DNA from: Actinomycetota bacterium
Lineage (GTDB): Bacteria > Actinomycetota > Geothermincolia > Geothermincolales > RBG-13-55-18
NCBI GenBank assembly: GCA_003598015.1
Contig: QZKE01000047.1
Coordinates: forward strand, 1-64,000
Length of the DNA: 64,000 nucleotides
Reading direction: 5' to 3'
Part shown: in pieces, positions 1 to 7,971 of the stretch
Layout: every line of letters starts with the position of its first letter
Numbering within the stretch: the stretch's first letter is position 1
Position numbers and translations under genes: made by a program
The notes under the pieces: model-generated
The model's database searches: none
What the model saw: only the letters and a program-made list of their open reading frames with translations
Told to the model about the DNA's origin: nothing

Positions 1-66
1 TCGAGCCGTAAGGCAGAGCCGGCGAAATTCCGGCACCGACGGTGAGAGTCCGGATGGGAGAAGACC
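1..66 (+). promoter_or_regulatory. FMN riboswitch (RFN element), 5' end cut off by window start
   Basis: The 3' half of an RFN element is visible: the GCCGGCGAAATTCCGGC hairpin, then ACCGACGGTGAGAGTCCGGA and the conserved closing GATGGGAGAAG. These are the FMN-binding core sequences of the family. It stands directly before a terminator hairpin and the riboflavin operon, so FMN probably causes premature termination. The 5' half lies outside the window. Confidence 0.95.
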
Positions 67-82
67 TCCAGGCGGTCATCTA

Positions 83-118
83 CGGGCGCCGGGTATTCTC
101 CCGGCGCCCGTTATTTTA
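83..118 (+). terminator. Intrinsic terminator of the FMN riboswitch
   Basis: An 11-bp GC-rich stem (83-93 with 100-110) closes a 6-nt loop and is followed by TTATTTTA. It sits between the riboswitch core and the ribD start, as expected for the expression platform of a transcription-attenuating riboswitch. Confidence 0.9.
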
Positions 119-161
119 CGCAGACGAGACATCCCGGTCCTGCGATCCGGGAGAGGTGGAG

Positions 162-1283
162 ATGAGTATGGAGTTCAGCGCCGAAGACAGGCGATGCATG
201 AGGAAGGCGCTATCCCTGGCCGCGAGGGGAAAGGGGATGTGCCATCCCAATCCCATGGTGGGAGCGGTGGTAGTCAGGGATGGAGAGATAATCGGGAGCG
301 GCTATCACCGCGGGCCGTTCACGCCGCACGCGGAGGTCGCAGCTCTACGGCAGGCCTCGGAGATGGCACGGGGGGCTGTCCTGTACGTGAGCCTGGAACC
401 CTGTAATCACCAGGGAAGGACGCCGCCATGCACGGAAGCGATATTGCGGGCGGGGGTGGAGAGAGTGGTCATAGCGGCGCCGGACCCCAATCCAAACGTG
501 GAAGGTGGGGGGGCTGATAGGCTTGCGCAAGCCGGCCTGCGCGTCGAACACGGGCTTCTGGCGGAGGAGGCATCACAGCTAAACGCTGCCTATGAGAGAT
601 ATGTGCTCACCGGCAGGCCCCTGGTGACGGTGAAGATGGCGGCGACAGCTGACGGCAAGATCGCGGCACGCGGCGGCGCATCCAGATGGATAAGCGGCGA
701 AAAGGCCAGGAAGATGGTGCATGCCATGCGGCGGGAGAGCGACGCGATCCTGGTGGGAAAGGGAACGGTTGCGGCCGATGATCCCGAACTGACCGTACGC
801 ATGGTCCCATTGCGCGGTGCCAGACCGCCCGCGCGCGTCGTAGTAGATACACGGCTGGAGCTCCCCCTCGGTTCCAGGCTGGCACAGGGAGGTGAACCCC
901 GGGTGATAGTGGCCACAACGCCGGAACACGATCGCGGCAAGGCGGCCGCATTGACCGCGAGGGGGGTGGAGGTGATGGTGCTTCCCGGGCGCGACGGACG
1001 GGTGGACCTGGAGGGCCTGCTCGATGCGCTGGGCAGACAGGGCGTGGCGGATCTCCTCGTGGAGGGAGGCCCCACCCTGGTCGGCTCCCTGTTCGGGCAG
1101 GGCCTGGCGGATCGCCTGGCCCTGTTCATTGCGCCCAAAGTATTCGCGGATGGAGAAACGCCGGCATGGATAACCGGCAGGGAGGTCAACGACCCGGGGC
1201 AGGCGATACCCCTGAGGTGGGGTACGGCGCGCAGAGTGGGAGAGGACCTCCTGCTCGAAGCGGAGATGCGGAGACGGGAGTAG
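162..1283 (+). CDS. ribD: Bifunctional diaminohydroxyphosphoribosylaminopyrimidine deaminase / reductase RibD
   Basis: Carries out the second and third steps of riboflavin synthesis: deamination of the pyrimidine ring and NADPH-dependent reduction of the ribosyl chain, in the cytosol. An N-terminal zinc deaminase domain (residues about 1-145) shows HAE at His56-Glu58 and PCNHQGRTPPC with Cys81 and Cys90. A reductase domain follows from about residue 150 (KMAATADGKIA). The length, 373 aa, is normal. ATG 162 is chosen because GAGAGGTGGA lies just upstream; an in-frame ATG at 42 falls inside the riboswitch. It is the first gene of ribD-ribE-ribBA-ribH. Confidence 0.96.
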   Translation: MSMEFSAEDRRCMRKALSLAARGKGMCHPNPMVGAVVVRDGEIIGSGYHRGPFTPHAEVAALRQASEMARGAVLYVSLEPCNHQGRTPPCTEAILRAGVERVVIAAPDPNPNVEGGGADRLAQAGLRVEHGLLAEEASQLNAAYERYVLTGRPLVTVKMAATADGKIAARGGASRWISGEKARKMVHAMRRESDAILVGKGTVAADDPELTVRMVPLRGARPPARVVVDTRLELPLGSRLAQGGEPRVIVATTPEHDRGKAAALTARGVEVMVLPGRDGRVDLEGLLDALGRQGVADLLVEGGPTLVGSLFGQGLADRLALFIAPKVFADGETPAWITGREVNDPGQAIPLRWGTARRVGEDLLLEAEMRRRE

Positions 1284-1286
1284 GGG

Positions 1287-1949
1287 ATGTTCACGGGAAT
1301 CATCGAAGAGGTGGGAAGCCTCAGGGATCTCAGATCACACGGGAACGGGGCGAGTATAACCGTATCCTGCCGGCATATATGGAAGGGACTGGATATAGGG
1401 GATTCTGTGGCGGTCAACGGCGTATGCCTGACCGTGGTGGGCAAGGGAGAAGGTTCTTTCGCCGCGGACATCAGCGGGGAGAGCATGCAGAGATCCAGCC
1501 TGGGCGGTCTCAAGCGGGGCATGCAGGTCAACCTCGAGAGGGCCCTGACCCTGAACTCGCGCCTGGGGGGGCATATCGTACAGGGGCACGTGGACGGGGT
1601 AGGCGTGGTCGTGGCCGTGAAGGAATCGCCGGAAGGAAGCGAATATACCTTTACGGCACCGGCGCAGATTGCGGGATACCTGGTGGAAAAGGGCTCGATA
1701 GCGGTGGACGGGATAAGCCTGACCATCAGCGCCCTGGGGGAAGATGAGTTCAGCGTGGCGGTTATCCCTCATACCGCCCGTGAGACAAACCTGAAGGGGA
1801 TCAAGGCGGGAGACCCTGTAAACCTGGAGGTTGATATATTGGCGAAGTACGTGCGCAGGTACCTGGAGCGCGGTTTTCCCGGCGACGAAACGGCCGGAGA
1901 GGGCGGCGGCTCCTTCTACGAGAAACTGGTTGAGGGAGGGTTTGCGTGA
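1287..1949 (+). CDS. ribE: Riboflavin synthase, alpha subunit
   Basis: Dismutates two 6,7-dimethyl-8-ribityllumazine molecules to riboflavin plus the pyrimidine precursor. The protein opens with the family hallmark [10 protein letters not shown] and has two lumazine-binding repeats: residues about 1-97, and about 98-195 starting at [12 protein letters not shown]. The 220-aa length is typical. It starts 3 nt after the ribD stop and its stop codon shares a base with the ribBA ATG, so it is translated within the rib operon. Confidence 0.96.
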   Translation: MFTGIIEEVGSLRDLRSHGNGASITVSCRHIWKGLDIGDSVAVNGVCLTVVGKGEGSFAADISGESMQRSSLGGLKRGMQVNLERALTLNSRLGGHIVQGHVDGVGVVVAVKESPEGSEYTFTAPAQIAGYLVEKGSIAVDGISLTISALGEDEFSVAVIPHTARETNLKGIKAGDPVNLEVDILAKYVRRYLERGFPGDETAGEGGGSFYEKLVEGGFA

Positions 1950-3178
1950 TGGAAGACGATACGCGTAAGGAAGAAGGCCCCTTCGACAGCATCGAGGAGG
2001 CGATCGAGGACATCCGCGAGGGCAAGATCATCATCGTGGTGGACGACGAGGATCGCGAAAACGAGGGGGATTTCCTCATGGCCGCGGCCAGGGTCACCCC
2101 CGACGCCATCAACTTCATGGCCAAGCACGGCCGCGGCCTGATCTGTATGCCTTGCCTGGGAGAACGGCTGGACGAGCTGAATATCCATCCCATGGTAAGC
2201 AACAATACCTCTACCCACGAGACCGCCTTCACCGTGTCCATCGGCGCAAAGGGGAAGATAACCACGGGTATCTCGGCTTATGACCGGGCAGTTACCATAC
2301 AGACGGTGCTCGATCCCGCGACGCGGCCAGAGGATATTTCGCGCCCCGGGCACGTATTTCCCTTGCGCGCGAGAGATGGAGGGGTGCTCAGGCGGGCCGG
2401 CCATACGGAGGCGGCGGTGGACCTCGCACGCCTGGCCGGATTATTTCCGGCGGGTGTCATCTGCGAGATCATGAACGAGGACGGGACCATGGCCCGCGTG
2501 CCGCAACTGGCCGGGATAAAGGAGAAATTCGGGCTGAGGCTCGTGACCATAGAGGAACTCATACGCTACCGCAATCGCAACGAGACCCTGGTGAAGCGCG
2601 TGGCCGAGGTGCGCATGCCCACAGCGTACGGGGAATTCCGGGGCATCGGCTACGAATCCTTCATCGACGGGCAGAGCCATCTGGCACTGGTGAAGGGCGA
2701 TGTGACGGGCAAGGAAAACGTGCTGGTGCGGGTGCACTCGGAGTGCCTCACGGGAGACGTCTTTTCTTCTTTGCGTTGCGACTGCGGCGTGCAACTCAGG
2801 GTGGCCCTGCAGATGATCGAGGAGGAGGGCGAGGGGGTCTTCCTCTACATCATCGGTCATGAGGGTCGCGGGATCGGCCTTCCCCACAAGCTGCGGGCCT
2901 ACATGCTGCAGGAAGAGGGCAAAGATACGGTGGAGGCAAACATCGAGCTGGGATTTCCGCCGGACGCAAGGGATTACGGCATCGGAGCGCAGATCCTCTC
3001 TGATCTCGGCCTCACCACCATGCGACTGCTCACCAACAATCCCGCCAAAAGGGTGGGCCTCGAGGGTTACGGACTCAAGGTGGTCGAGCGGATACCCCTG
3101 GTCATCGAGCCATGCGAGGAGAACTACGCCTACCTCAAGGCCAAGCAGGATAAACTCGATCATATCCTGGAATTCTAG
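1949..3178 (+). CDS. ribBA: Bifunctional 3,4-dihydroxy-2-butanone-4-phosphate synthase / GTP cyclohydrolase II
   Basis: Supplies both starting branches of riboflavin synthesis. Residues about 10-215 are the DHBP synthase domain ([11 protein letters not shown], then HGRGLICMP). Residues about 220-400 are GTP cyclohydrolase II with the zinc-binding pattern [16 protein letters not shown] and GHEGRGIGL, the form common in actinobacteria and plants. Ile302 stands just before GHEGRG where other family members I recall have Arg. Start: ATG 1949 overlaps the ribE stop (TGATG) and has GAGGGAGGG 9 nt upstream; a GTG at 1946 is the alternative. Confidence 0.95.
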   Translation: MEDDTRKEEGPFDSIEEAIEDIREGKIIIVVDDEDRENEGDFLMAAARVTPDAINFMAKHGRGLICMPCLGERLDELNIHPMVSNNTSTHETAFTVSIGAKGKITTGISAYDRAVTIQTVLDPATRPEDISRPGHVFPLRARDGGVLRRAGHTEAAVDLARLAGLFPAGVICEIMNEDGTMARVPQLAGIKEKFGLRLVTIEELIRYRNRNETLVKRVAEVRMPTAYGEFRGIGYESFIDGQSHLALVKGDVTGKENVLVRVHSECLTGDVFSSLRCDCGVQLRVALQMIEEEGEGVFLYIIGHEGRGIGLPHKLRAYMLQEEGKDTVEANIELGFPPDARDYGIGAQILSDLGLTTMRLLTNNPAKRVGLEGYGLKVVERIPLVIEPCEENYAYLKAKQDKLDHILEF

Positions 3179-3195
3179 ACCGAAAGGAGAAAGGA

Positions 3196-3660
3196 ATGCC
3201 GACATACGAAGGTCACCTGGTGGCGACGGGGCTCAAGTTCGCCATCGTCGTCAGCCGCTTCAACGAGTTCATAAGCACGCGACTTCTCGACGGCGCCATG
3301 GACGCCCTCAAGCGCCATGATGCGGATATGGACGGCGTCGATATCGCCTGGGTGCCCGGGTCGTTCGAGATACCCATGGTGGCCGCCAGGCTCGCGGGAA
3401 GCGGGAGTTACGATGCCGTTATCTGCCTGGGCGCGGTCATCCGGGGATCCACGCCCCACTTCGAATACGTGGCCGCCGAGGTCTCGAAGGGTATCGCCCG
3501 GGTCAACCTGGACAAGGGAGTCCCTGCCGTTTTCGGCATCATCACCGCCGACACCATAGAACAGGCCGTGGAGCGGGCCGGTGCCAAGCAGGGGAATAAG
3601 GGTTGGCAGGCCGCGCTTACGGCGGTGGAGATGGCCAACCTGTTGAAGGAGATGAAGTAG
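3196..3660 (+). CDS. ribH: 6,7-dimethyl-8-ribityllumazine synthase
   Basis: Condenses the ribityl-aminopyrimidine from the RibD branch with dihydroxybutanone phosphate to form lumazine, the substrate of RibE. The 154-aa protein has the family core: VSRFNEFIS near the N-terminus, PGSFEIP, and [15 protein letters not shown] containing the catalytic histidine and phosphate-binding loop. GAAAGGAGAAAGG precedes the ATG. It closes the rib operon 17 nt after ribBA; no clear terminator follows. Confidence 0.96.
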   Translation: MPTYEGHLVATGLKFAIVVSRFNEFISTRLLDGAMDALKRHDADMDGVDIAWVPGSFEIPMVAARLAGSGSYDAVICLGAVIRGSTPHFEYVAAEVSKGIARVNLDKGVPAVFGIITADTIEQAVERAGAKQGNKGWQAALTAVEMANLLKEMK

Positions 3661-3770
3661 CGGTATTTTGAAGAACCATAAAGATGTCTGGTGCGCATAC
3701 AAACCGCATGCAAGCCGTAAAGAGCTGAGCTTGTGCCCAGTTCGTGTTCGTATCCCAGGATTGTCCCGGC

Positions 3771-4589
3771 ATGGCTGTTTATGATGAGATCGGGATCGGA
3801 TATGATGCCACGAGAAGAGCCGACCCGTATATCACTTCGCGTATAATCCACTATCTCGATATCGATGATGAAGCCCTGTACCTGGATGCCGGTTGCGGCA
3901 CGGGCAATTATACCGTAGCCATAGCATCGCAGAGCAAGGCGGTGTTTTTCGGCATCGATGAGTCAGAGCAAATGATTGGAACGGCAAGAAAGAAGAGCAA
4001 CGCGATCCATTGGGCGGTTGGCGATGTATGTTCACTACCCTTTGAAGACAACACATTCTCGGGAGCCCTCTGCATCCTGGCGATCCATCATTTCAAGGAT
4101 CTCAACGGGGCATTCTCCGAGGTGTTCAGGGTCTTGTCACGCGGATGGTTGGTGATATTCACATCCGACAAGAGGCAGATGGAGGGCTATTGGCTAAACG
4201 AGTATTTCCCTGAGATGATGAGAAACTCCACGGCAAAGATGCCTGGCATCACAGAGGTTACGCTCGCCTTGCAGGCCGCAGGCTTCGCCGGCATTGTCAC
4301 GGAGCCATACGATGTGAAGCCAGATCTTCAAGATCGGTTCCTGTATTGTGGCAAGCATAGGCCCAGCATGTATTTCGACCCCATGATCAGAAGGGGGTCT
4401 TCCGGGTTCGCCCGCTTCGCGGATGCAGATGAGGTCGCGAAGGGGCTGGAAAGAATGTCCCGGGATATCGCGAGCGGGAGAATCGACGAAGTCATAGAAT
4501 CATACGGGAATGATAATGGGGATTACGCCTTCGTTGTTGCGGAAAAGGCCCGTATACCAGGGGAGGACCGGGCAATAAGAGATTCTTAA
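3771..4589 (+). CDS. Class I SAM-dependent methyltransferase, substrate unknown
   Basis: A Rossmann-type methyltransferase of about 272 aa. SAM-binding motif I, DAGCGTGNY, lies near residues 41-50, followed by the acidic GIDESEQMI strand and a VGDVCSLPFEDNTF motif; ILAIHHFKDL fits motif IV. The C-terminal 120 residues match no substrate domain I recognise. The start is uncertain: ATG 3771 gives MAVYDEIGIGYD, typical of such enzymes, whereas a GTG at 3744 adds nine residues. The gene stands alone between the rib operon and the signalling genes and looks less GC-rich by eye, so it may have been acquired. Confidence 0.8.
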   Translation: MAVYDEIGIGYDATRRADPYITSRIIHYLDIDDEALYLDAGCGTGNYTVAIASQSKAVFFGIDESEQMIGTARKKSNAIHWAVGDVCSLPFEDNTFSGALCILAIHHFKDLNGAFSEVFRVLSRGWLVIFTSDKRQMEGYWLNEYFPEMMRNSTAKMPGITEVTLALQAAGFAGIVTEPYDVKPDLQDRFLYCGKHRPSMYFDPMIRRGSSGFARFADADEVAKGLERMSRDIASGRIDEVIESYGNDNGDYAFVVAEKARIPGEDRAIRDS

Positions 4590-4867
4590 AACTGCTCCCT
4601 GCTGTTGCTGGACGGTTGAATATATGGATCTCACCCGGCTCTTTTTTGGCTGCTTGGTTTGGGCGGAAACGTTGTTGACTTACATGGTTTCCATATTGGA
4701 AGCAAACGGATGTGATACCTTTCCTCTACAGCGGAACGCGCAGGCATCCCGCTTCTCACATGGCCACACGCTCCGGGTTGGCTGCGGTTAAGACCGCCGT
4801 ATCGCCTTGCCGATACTCATATTATGACGTCGGAGCTTTTAAAGGATGCTGGAGAGACAACACAATC

Positions 4868-6868
4868 ATGGCCGGCAAGGCTGCTAAAGACCTTCTAAAA
4901 GAGGAACGTGAAGCGGTGCTGTCGCGGGCACTGGAGGCTGCTCCAGTGCCGGTACGGGAGATGGAGGAGCGCAACGGCGAGGACCCGCGACGCATCGTCG
5001 AGACACTTCTGGATTACATCATCGCCCTGGAAGAAGGCGATGAAACGTCCGCCTGCCGGATTCTGACGGATATGGCGGGGGAGTTTTCGGGCCGGGGAAT
5101 GGCGTGGCGCTCAGCAGGTGGACTGTGGCAAGCCCTGGCCTCCAGTATATGCGAGCATCTCGATGGGAAGAGCGACAGGACCGAGATGGGACGCATCGGC
5201 AGCGGACTGCTGCACGCGCAGGCAGAGGTATTCGAAACCTGCATGGCCGCAGAGGCGAGAAGACGAGACAGGATAGCCCGACACCTGCGCGAGGTAGACC
5301 GCTTCCCGGACACCATTGCCGCTACCCTGGACCCCCTCACGCTGACCAGGGTAGGCATGGACCGGCTGAAGGGTCTCGTACACGTGGAGCATGCGACCAT
5401 CATGCATGTCGACGCCTCGAGACGATTGATCCCCACCGAGGGCGACCTGGTCGCAGAAGCCGGGAGTATGCCAGCCCTGGAATTGAAGGGCCAGGCTGCT
5501 TTCACGCTTCTGGAACTGGGAGACCCATACTGGGAAGGACCGGGAGATGCAACCTCCTGTCTCCATGCATTGAGAGAGATTGCAGGAGAGGGCGCCGTGC
5601 TGCTTCTGCCCATGACCGTGAGGGGGCGCACCACGGGCGTTATCTTCCTCTGCGATGGCCGGGAGAGGAAGCACTTCACGCGGGACGAGATCGAGCTTGC
5701 CAGCCGGTTTGCAAGCCGTTTTGCGGTGGCACTGGAGAACGCCAGTCTGCATGCGCGCGAGCAGCGCAAGATAAAGGAAACGGTCGCATTGCTCGAGATA
5801 ACCAGGGCCATCAACTCCACCCTGGACTTGCGGGATATACTCGCCAGGGTGGTGCAGATGACCGTGGACCTGTGCGGGGTGGTGATGTGTGCCGTCTTCC
5901 TGAGGGGTGATGAGGAGGATATATTTCTGCCGGCAGCGAGCTATGGATTCCTGGAGGATAGCGGGTGGGAGGCCGGCGAAGAAGCGGGTTTTATCGTCAC
6001 CAGTATGGACCAGACGGGGTTGGAAACGCTGCACAGGGGTGAGCCCGTTGCTTTCACGCCGTCGCAAGCGGAGTGCATGTTTCCAGCGGACCTCTTGTAC
6101 GAGCACGGCGTCGACCTGGTTTTTGTATTCCCTCTGAGCTCGAAGGAGATGCTCACCGGAGTGCTCGTTCTCTTCTACCCCTGCCGGGAGTCAGAGGATC
6201 TGGACAGGGAGGAAGTCGAGGTGGTCAGGGCGATTGCGGCGCAGGCGTCCATGGCTATCGAGAACGCCGCCCTCTATGAGGATATTGAAAAGAGCTACTT
6301 CTCCACGGTACAGGCACTGGCCAAGGCAATAGAGGTAAAGGACCCCTACACCCATGGTCATTCTGAACGTGTCACCGAATATGCGCTTATGATCGCGGAT
6401 GCCATGTGCCTGGAGGAGAGAGACAGGCAGAAACTGAAGTATGCTGCCACCTTGCACGATATCGGCAAGATCGGCATTGCGGGCAGGGTGCTCAACAAGC
6501 CGGGGAGCTTGACCGACGAGGAGTATACCCACGTCAAGACCCACCCAATGCTGGGTGTCAGCATCATAGAACCGGTTGAGTTCCTCCAGGGGCCGCGGCC
6601 AATAATCCTGCATCATCACGAGCATTACGACGGCAACGGGTATCCCACGGGCTTGAAGGGAGACGGCATACCGCTCTGCGCACGCATCCTGTCGGTGGCC
6701 GACGCCTTCGAGGCCATGCGTTCCGATCGGCCGTATCGCCGTGCCCTGCCCCTGCACAAAGCCAAAGACGAACTGCTCCGCAACGCGGGCACCCAGTTCG
6801 ATCCCGAGGTTGTCGAGACCTTACTGGACATATTGGAAAGATATGGTGATGACCCGATTAAGAGGTGA
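4868..6868 (+). CDS. GAF-GAF-HD-GYP domain protein (probable cyclic-di-GMP phosphodiesterase)
   Basis: Probably hydrolyses cyclic di-GMP in the cytosol in response to a GAF-bound signal. The 666-aa protein has an N-terminal region without an obvious domain, two GAF-like domains (about residues 175-300 and 310-470), and a C-terminal HD-GYP domain. That domain is intact: TLHDIGKIGI with His530-Asp531, ILHHHEHYDGNGYP with Gly591-Tyr592-Pro593, and ARILSVADAFEAM. No membrane segment is evident. ATG 4868 is chosen because GGAGAG is positioned upstream; open frame continues back to a GTG at 4712. It is the first of three signalling genes in the same direction. Confidence 0.9.
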   Translation: MAGKAAKDLLKEEREAVLSRALEAAPVPVREMEERNGEDPRRIVETLLDYIIALEEGDETSACRILTDMAGEFSGRGMAWRSAGGLWQALASSICEHLDGKSDRTEMGRIGSGLLHAQAEVFETCMAAEARRRDRIARHLREVDRFPDTIAATLDPLTLTRVGMDRLKGLVHVEHATIMHVDASRRLIPTEGDLVAEAGSMPALELKGQAAFTLLELGDPYWEGPGDATSCLHALREIAGEGAVLLLPMTVRGRTTGVIFLCDGRERKHFTRDEIELASRFASRFAVALENASLHAREQRKIKETVALLEITRAINSTLDLRDILARVVQMTVDLCGVVMCAVFLRGDEEDIFLPAASYGFLEDSGWEAGEEAGFIVTSMDQTGLETLHRGEPVAFTPSQAECMFPADLLYEHGVDLVFVFPLSSKEMLTGVLVLFYPCRESEDLDREEVEVVRAIAAQASMAIENAALYEDIEKSYFSTVQALAKAIEVKDPYTHGHSERVTEYALMIADAMCLEERDRQKLKYAATLHDIGKIGIAGRVLNKPGSLTDEEYTHVKTHPMLGVSIIEPVEFLQGPRPIILHHHEHYDGNGYPTGLKGDGIPLCARILSVADAFEAMRSDRPYRRALPLHKAKDELLRNAGTQFDPEVVETLLDILERYGDDPIKR

Positions 6869-6916
6869 AAGACCTGCGAGTTTGCAAGACAACAGGCGTA
6901 AGCAGTCGATATACAG

Positions 6917-6938
6917 GTGATGGCCCGCTGGCCGTCAC
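6917..6938 (+). other. Hairpin in the spacer before the receiver/GGDEF-like gene
   Basis: GTGATGGCC (6917-6925) pairs with GGCCGTCAC (6930-6938) with one G-U pair around a CGCT loop. No T-run follows, so it is not a convincing terminator; it may be an mRNA processing or stabilising structure. Confidence 0.4.
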
Positions 6939-6968
6939 GGGTGGGGAGTTGTGCCGGAGGTGGCATAG

Positions 6969-7952
6969 TTGTTCGACGAGATACTGAGGGGCGAGCATTC
7001 GCAACCCGGCGAGAGCAAGAAAAGATACAAGATACTCGTCGTGGATGACGACCCGAATATTCGTGAACTCATCGTGGAGACCTTGAACGGAGATAAATAC
7101 AATCCGCTGGAAGCCAGGGACGGCATGGAAGCCCTGCAACTCTGCGAAATAGAAAGGCCCGACATAGTCGTTCTGGACGTGATGATGCCGGACCTCGACG
7201 GCCTGGAGGTGTGCTTGCGTTTGCGCGGCGAAGCCCTCACCAGGCACATCCCCATCATCCTCCTTACCGCCAAGGGCCTGCTCGAAGATAAGATCAAGGG
7301 CATGGATACAGGAGCCGACGACTACATGACCAAACCGTTCGATCCGCTGGAGCTCGAGGCGAGGATAAGCATGCACCTGCGCCGCTCCGTACGGGACGGG
7401 GAGGCAAGCCCTCTCACGGGTCTGCCCGGCAATAGGGCCATCGAGGAGGCGATAGATACACGCATTCGCGCCGGTCTGAGATTCGCCGTCTGCTATATAG
7501 ACCTCGACGATTTCAAGGCGTATAACGACCGTTACGGCTTCCACGCGGGGAGCGAAGTCATAAAACTTACCACCCAGGCCATCCTCGAGTCGGTGGATAA
7601 ATACGGTGATGCGGATGATTTCATCGGCCATATTGGCGGTGACGATTTTATCGTGGTTACCGAAATGAAACGGGCGCCGCTCATTTCCCAGGAGATCATC
7701 CGGATTTTCGATGCGCGCATCCCGGAATGCTACGAACCCGAAGACAGGGAGAGAGGTTCTATCATCAGCACCGACCGCCAGGGAAAGCTGAACGAGTTTC
7801 CCATTATGACCATCAGCATCGCCGTAGCCCACAATACCTACCGCGACCTGGATCATCCGGGCAAAGTGGCGCAGATCGCCGCCGAGTTGAAGAAATACGC
7901 CAAGACCATGGAGGGCAGCAACTACGTTTTCGATCGGCGTCGCAGGGATTAG
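6969..7952 (+). CDS. Response regulator with receiver domain and degenerate GGDEF domain
   Basis: A 327-aa two-domain regulator. Residues about 20-140 form a CheY-like receiver: acidic VVDDDPN, phosphoacceptor Asp70 in VVLDVMMPD, the LLTAK threonine and the YMTKPF lysine. Residues about 150-320 resemble a GGDEF domain (LTGLPGNRAIEEAI, YIDLDDFKAYNDRYGF), but the active-site motif is GGDDF (223-227) and the usual GD after the second helix is replaced (HAGSEV). Cyclase activity is therefore doubtful. TTG 6969 is well supported by GGAGG 8 nt upstream. It probably pairs with the histidine kinase 19 nt downstream. Confidence 0.87.
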   Translation: MFDEILRGEHSQPGESKKRYKILVVDDDPNIRELIVETLNGDKYNPLEARDGMEALQLCEIERPDIVVLDVMMPDLDGLEVCLRLRGEALTRHIPIILLTAKGLLEDKIKGMDTGADDYMTKPFDPLELEARISMHLRRSVRDGEASPLTGLPGNRAIEEAIDTRIRAGLRFAVCYIDLDDFKAYNDRYGFHAGSEVIKLTTQAILESVDKYGDADDFIGHIGGDDFIVVTEMKRAPLISQEIIRIFDARIPECYEPEDRERGSIISTDRQGKLNEFPIMTISIAVAHNTYRDLDHPGKVAQIAAELKKYAKTMEGSNYVFDRRRRD

Positions 7953-7971
7953 AAAGTGACGGTGTAAGGAT

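Noticed and set aside
590-1726. 378-codon open frame on the minus strand across ribD-ribE
   Set aside because: It is antisense to two certain genes, rich in Ser, Arg and Pro as expected for a shadow frame, and has no recognisable domain.
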